A DNA stretch of 42,598 bases from Prevotella sp. (lineage in GTDB: Bacteria > Bacteroidota > Bacteroidia > Bacteroidales > Bacteroidaceae), in the NCBI GenBank assembly GCA_017475265.1, contig JAFVFY010000080.1:1-42598 (forward strand), read 5' to 3'. Positions 32,483 to 42,598 of this stretch are shown piece by piece (the stretch's first letter is position 1; the number at the start of each line of letters is the position of its first letter). The notes under the pieces are model-generated. The model was given only the letters and a program-made list of their open reading frames with translations, was not told the DNA's origin and ran no database searches. The translations under genes were made by a program, and so were the position numbers.

Positions 32483-33988
32483 ATGGATTCAAAGTTAGTC
32501 ATTTATAACACGCTGACGCGCCAGAAAGAGCGCTTCGAGCCTATTAACGCCCCGCATGTGGGCATGTATGTCTGTGGCCCCACCGTCTATGGCGACCCCC
32601 ATCTGGGTCACGCACGTCCCGCCATCACCTTCGACCTGCTGTTCCGCTACCTGAAGCACCTGGGTTACAAGGTGCGCTACGTCCGTAACATCACTGACGT
32701 GGGCCATTTGGAGAACGATGCCGACGAGGGCGAGGATAAGATTGCCAAGAAGGCACGGCTGGAACAGTTGGAACCGATGGAGATTGCCGAGTACTACACC
32801 CGTCGCTACCATCAGGCCATGGATGCCCTCAATGTGCTCCGCCCCTCGATTGAGCCACACGCCACGGGACACATCATCGAGCAGCAGCAATTGGTAAAGG
32901 AGATTCTGGACAACGGTTTCGCCTACGAAAGCAACGGCTCCATCTACTTCGACATCGAGGCTTACAACAAGCAGCATAAGTATGGCATCCTGAGTGGCCG
33001 TTCCTTGGAGAACGTGAAGGATGCCAGCCGCGAGCTTGATGGGGTAGGGGAGAAGAAGAACCAGGCCGACTTCGCCCTTTGGAAGAAAGCACAGCCGGAG
33101 CACATCATGCGCTGGCCCTCGCCTTGGAGCAACGGTTTCCCTGGCTGGCATTGCGAATGCACCGCCATGGGGCGTAAGTATCTGGGCGATGAGTTCGACA
33201 TCCACGGCGGCGGTATGGACCTTATCTTCCCCCACCATGAGTGCGAAATCGCACAGGCCGTGGCCTCGATGGGTCACCCTGCCGTGAAATACTGGATGCA
33301 CAACAACATGCTCACCATCAACGGGCAGAAGATGGCCAAGAGCCTTGGCAACTTCATCACCCTTGAGCAGTTCTTCACCGGCGACAGTCCCTTGCTCACC
33401 AAGGCCTACTCGCCCATGACCATCCGCTTCTTCATCCTCTCCGCTCACTACCGTGGTACCGTCGACTTCAGCGACGAGGCCCTGCAGGCCGCCGAGAAGG
33501 GTTTGGAGAAGCTCCAAAACGCCCTCACCGACCTACAGCGCATTGCGGTTTCCCCGCAATGTGACCCCGAAACCGAGAAAGTAGTAAAGGCTCTACGCCA
33601 GAAGTGCTACGATGCCATGAACGATGACCTCGCCACGCCGCAGGTCATCAGCAACCTCTTCGAGGCCTGCACCGTGGTGAACCGCCTGATAGACCACAAG
33701 GGCACCATCTGTGCCGACTGCCTGAAGGAACTCACGGAGACCATGCACCTCTTCGCCGAGGACATCCTAGGACTCTCAATGGTCAATGGTCAATGTTCAA
33801 TGGTCAATGGCAGCAACGCCCGCGAGGAGGCCTTCGCCAAGGTTGTCGACATGGTGCTCGACCTGCGCGCCAAGGCCAAGGCTGCCAAGGACTGGGCCAC
33901 CAGCGACCGCATCCGTGACGACCTCGCCGCTGCCGGCTTCGAAGTGAAGGACACCAAGGACGGTGTTACCTGGAAACTCAATCGGTAA
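32483..33988 (+). CDS. cysS: Cysteinyl-tRNA synthetase
   Basis: Charges tRNA-Cys with cysteine. The class I motifs are clear: HLGHAR (HIGH) at about residue 36 and KMAKSLGN (KMSKS) at about 284, with the zinc-site Cys in YVCGPTVY and WHCECTAMG. Length is 501 residues. Residues about 432-443 ([12 protein letters not shown]) are an in-frame repeat in the C-terminal anticodon-side region, between a helix and the DALR-type domain. An essential enzyme that tolerates such an insertion suggests that the site is a surface loop. It is sandwiched between glycosidase genes with an 8-bp repeat array upstream. Confidence 0.97.
   Translation: MDSKLVIYNTLTRQKERFEPINAPHVGMYVCGPTVYGDPHLGHARPAITFDLLFRYLKHLGYKVRYVRNITDVGHLENDADEGEDKIAKKARLEQLEPMEIAEYYTRRYHQAMDALNVLRPSIEPHATGHIIEQQQLVKEILDNGFAYESNGSIYFDIEAYNKQHKYGILSGRSLENVKDASRELDGVGEKKNQADFALWKKAQPEHIMRWPSPWSNGFPGWHCECTAMGRKYLGDEFDIHGGGMDLIFPHHECEIAQAVASMGHPAVKYWMHNNMLTINGQKMAKSLGNFITLEQFFTGDSPLLTKAYSPMTIRFFILSAHYRGTVDFSDEALQAAEKGLEKLQNALTDLQRIAVSPQCDPETEKVVKALRQKCYDAMNDDLATPQVISNLFEACTVVNRLIDHKGTICADCLKELTETMHLFAEDILGLSMVNGQCSMVNGSNAREEAFAKVVDMVLDLRAKAKAAKDWATSDRIRDDLAAAGFEVKDTKDGVTWKLNR
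33776..33810. repeat. Family C simple repeat in cysS
   Basis: Tandem TCAATGGTCAATGTTCAATG units in frame, reading SMVNGQC. A longer array is in the GH2 gene. Confidence 0.85.
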
Positions 33989-33991
33989 TTC

Positions 33992-40650
<6,659 letters not shown>

Positions 40651-40707
40651 GTCAGCCTTCTTCAACAACAACATAATTTTTTTATAAACCTTTTTATTAT
40701 TACTACT

Positions 40708-42168
40708 ATGAACGAAATTCAGAATTTAGCCCCGCAGTGCGTATGGAAGAACTTCTACGCACTCACCCAGGTGCCCCGTCCCAGTGGTCACCTTGAGAAG
40801 ATTCAGCAGTTCCTGCTCGACTTTGGCAAGCAGGCCGGTGTGTTCGCAGAGAAAGACCCCGCCGGAAACATCCACTTCCGCAAGCCCGCCACGCCTGGCA
40901 TGGAGAGCCGCAAGGGCATCATCCTGCAGGCCCACATGGACATGGTGCCGCAGAAGACTCCCGAGTCCACCCACAACTTCGAGACCGACCCCATCCAGCC
41001 GTGGATTGACGGCGAGTGGGTGAAGGCCAAGGGCACCACCCTCGGTGCCGACAACGGCCTTGGCGTGGCCTCCATCATGGCCATCATGGAGGACAAGACG
41101 CTGAAGCACGGCCCCATCGACGCCCTCATCACCGCCGATGAGGAGACCGGCATGTTCGGTGCCAACGACCTGCCCAAGGGCGAGCTTGAGGGCGACATCC
41201 TCCTTAACCTCGACTCCGAGCACTGGGGAAAGTTCGTCATCGGCTCAGCCGGCGGCATTGATGTCACCGCCCAGCTCGACTACAAGGAGGTGGAGACCGA
41301 CCCAGAGGACGTGGCCGTGAGCATCGCCGTACAGGGACTGCGCGGAGGCCACAGCGGACTGGAAATCAACGAAGGCCGTGCCAATGCCAACAAGCTGCTC
41401 GTGCAGATAGTCCGCGAAGCCATCGCCGACCTCGATGCCCGCCTCTGCTCCTGGCACGGCGGCAACATGCGCAACGCCATCCCCTTCAAGGCCGTCGCCG
41501 TGCTCACCCTGCCAAAGGAGAACCTACAGCAGCTGAAGGACGACGTGGTCGACTGGCGCGATACTTTCTGCGATGAGTTCAAGCTCATTGAGCCGCAAGG
41601 TGTCGGCGTCACCATCGAGGAAGTCGACTTACCGAAGATGCAGGTGCCCGAGGAAATACAGGACAATATCATCAATGCCATCTACGCCTGCCATGACGGT
41701 GTCATCCGCTTCATCCCCGCCTACCCCTCTGTGGTCGAGACCTCGTCGAACCTCGCCATCATCGACATCGACGGTGGTCATGCTGCCATCAAGATTCTTG
41801 CCCGCAGCAGCCGCGAGGACATGAAGGACTACGTGGCCACGATGCTCGAGAGCTGCTTCTCCATGGCTGGCATGAAGGTCGAGACCAGCGGCTCGTATGG
41901 CGGCTGGGACCCCAACCCCGACTCAGAAATCCTCCACCTGCTCCTCAAGGAGTATAAGGAACTCTTCGGCAAGGACGGCATCATCCAGGTGGATCACGCC
42001 GGTTTGGAGTGCTCCGTCATCCTGGGCAAGTACCCCCACCTTGACGTCGTCTCCCTCGGCCCCACGATGAAGTCGCCCCACACCACCCAGGAGCGCGCCC
42101 TCATCGAGACTGTCGCCCCCTTCTGGCAGCTGCTTGTAAAGACCCTCGAGGACGTGCCCGCAAAATAG
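40708..42168 (+). CDS. pepD: Aminoacyl-histidine dipeptidase (PepD/Xaa-His dipeptidase)
   Basis: A cytoplasmic zinc dipeptidase of the M20C family that splits Xaa-His dipeptides such as carnosine, 486 residues. Metal-binding segments are LQAHMDMVPQK (His), TTLGADNGLGVA (bridging Asp) and ITADEETGMFGA (catalytic and bridging Glu), with the lid domain at about residues 200-390 and a further metal His in CSVILGKYPHLD/KSPHTTQE. No signal peptide. It begins 57 bases after the GH2 gene, with no clear promoter, and ends before a strong terminator, so it could be the last gene of that transcript. Confidence 0.95.
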   Translation: MNEIQNLAPQCVWKNFYALTQVPRPSGHLEKIQQFLLDFGKQAGVFAEKDPAGNIHFRKPATPGMESRKGIILQAHMDMVPQKTPESTHNFETDPIQPWIDGEWVKAKGTTLGADNGLGVASIMAIMEDKTLKHGPIDALITADEETGMFGANDLPKGELEGDILLNLDSEHWGKFVIGSAGGIDVTAQLDYKEVETDPEDVAVSIAVQGLRGGHSGLEINEGRANANKLLVQIVREAIADLDARLCSWHGGNMRNAIPFKAVAVLTLPKENLQQLKDDVVDWRDTFCDEFKLIEPQGVGVTIEEVDLPKMQVPEEIQDNIINAIYACHDGVIRFIPAYPSVVETSSNLAIIDIDGGHAAIKILARSSREDMKDYVATMLESCFSMAGMKVETSGSYGGWDPNPDSEILHLLLKEYKELFGKDGIIQVDHAGLECSVILGKYPHLDVVSLGPTMKSPHTTQERALIETVAPFWQLLVKTLEDVPAK

Positions 42169-42230
42169 TAGGCCAGTTACCTTGTCACAAAACTTGCGTT
42201 AATTACTTATAACGCCAAAAGGATTACTAA

Positions 42231-42272
42231 GAATGAACGTTAAAGATTCGGTCTTTAGCGTTCATTCTCTTT
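42231..42272 (+). terminator. Rho-independent terminator after pepD
   Basis: GAATGAACGTTAAAGA (42231-42246) pairs with TCTTTAGCGTTCATTC (42252-42267), with one mismatch, around a five-base loop, followed by TCTTTT. Confidence 0.85.
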
Positions 42273-42394
42273 TACTAAGCTTTTTTCCCGTCCCCGCCGA
42301 CTCTTTGTTTGATGTGAACTCGTTCTGAAAAATATTTACATTGACCCCTCTGAGACTCCGATTTTTTGAATGAGGTCCTTGAGGGATGGCGTAT

Positions 42395-42475
42395 GAGCCA
42401 GTTTTGAGAGGGGTAGTTTCCGCGTTTTTCACGCTACTGCTCAGCTATGAGCTGATCGCCCCTTAGAACTGGTTC
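42395..42475. other. Candidate structured RNA, three-helix fold
   Basis: GAGCCAGTT (42395-42403) pairs with AACTGGTTC (42467-42475), and GGGG (42410-42413) with CCCC (42459-42462). Inside are a hairpin closed by GTAG/CTAC with GCG/CGC, and a tight stem TCAGCT/AGCTGA (42441-42446, 42450-42455). There is no ORF. It lies just upstream of a tandem array. Confidence 0.35.
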
Positions 42476-42510
42476 GTTTTAGTCGGTTTTTACCGAAAAA
42501 GGTGGTCTTG

Positions 42511-42598
42511 TAGTACAAGACCATATCTTTTGTAGTACAAGACCATATCTTTTGTAGTACAAGACCATATCTTTTGTTGAACAAAACCATATCTTTTG
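42511..42598. repeat. 22-bp tandem array at the right edge
   Basis: Units start at 42511, 42533, 42555 and 42577. The first three are identical (core TAGTACAAGACCATATC), and the last begins TTGAACAAAACC. CTTGTA/TACAAG is a palindrome at the unit junctions. The array is cut by the window end. Confidence 0.9.

Noticed and set aside
32495-33517. Long minus-strand ORF of 340 codons opposite cysS
   Set aside because: The opposite strand holds a clear cysS; the antisense frame is open because of GC-rich codon bias and resembles no known protein. Other long antisense frames at 25.9-30 kb and 39.6-40.4 kb are rejected for the same reason.
42511-42598. CRISPR array
   Set aside because: Units abut with no unique spacers and no cas genes are present. 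The same applies to the array at 16611-16691.

Overview
The window looks like a Bacteroidales chromosome, most likely Prevotellaceae. Several promoters fit the Bacteroidota pattern (TTTG, about 19-20 bases, TAnnTTTG). The relaxase and integrase are of Bacteroides types, the arginine genes are arranged in a Bacteroidota way, and the right half carries dense short dispersed repeats of a kind I associate with Prevotella. The assignment is inference from sequence features; no ribosomal marker is present.

Layout. (1) 0.1-4.0 kb: a radical SAM protein, a small heat-shock protein, an ArsR-controlled set (ArsR, a frameshifted membrane peptide, a CxxC thioredoxin-like protein, an ArsP-type permease) and a secreted His-rich protein with an HMA-like end. 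(2) 4.3-13.3 kb, all on the minus strand: an integrative mobilizable element with a MobV relaxase and candidate oriT, a frameshifted winged-helix Rep-like gene, an excisionase-like HTH protein, an AlbA/Schlafen-type regulator and a tyrosine integrase. It ends at a 3' tRNA-Met(CAT) fragment (13279-13323) followed by a perfect terminator hairpin, as expected for one att junction. The partner end with the intact tRNA is not in the window, so region 1 may be cargo of the same element. (3) 13.4-20.6 kb: a type I restriction-modification locus hsdM-fic-hsdS-hsdR, with a 22-bp-period palindrome array between hsdS and hsdR. (4) 20.7-25.4 kb: an AGCS symporter, then argR-GNAT-argG, and a MazEF-type toxin-antitoxin pair. 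(5) 25.6-42.2 kb on the plus strand: an ABC exporter, an LTA-synthase-like sulfatase, a GH43 enzyme with LamG and dockerin-like domains, cysS, a GH106-like rhamnosidase, a GH2 beta-galactosidase and a PepD dipeptidase. The three glycosidases suggest breakdown of pectic or arabinogalactan side chains. (6) 42.2-42.6 kb: a terminator, a candidate folded RNA and a 22-bp tandem array that runs off the window.

The most unusual signal is at least seven families of short GC-rich palindromic or tandem repeats sitting in frame inside ORFs between 19.2 and 40.2 kb. The GH2 gene alone carries nine. Members of the same families occur in unrelated proteins, sometimes in opposite orientation, and add short peptides without breaking the frame. 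Other simple repeats fill the 5' untranslated regions of argG and cysS. None of this occurs in the mobile element or to its left.
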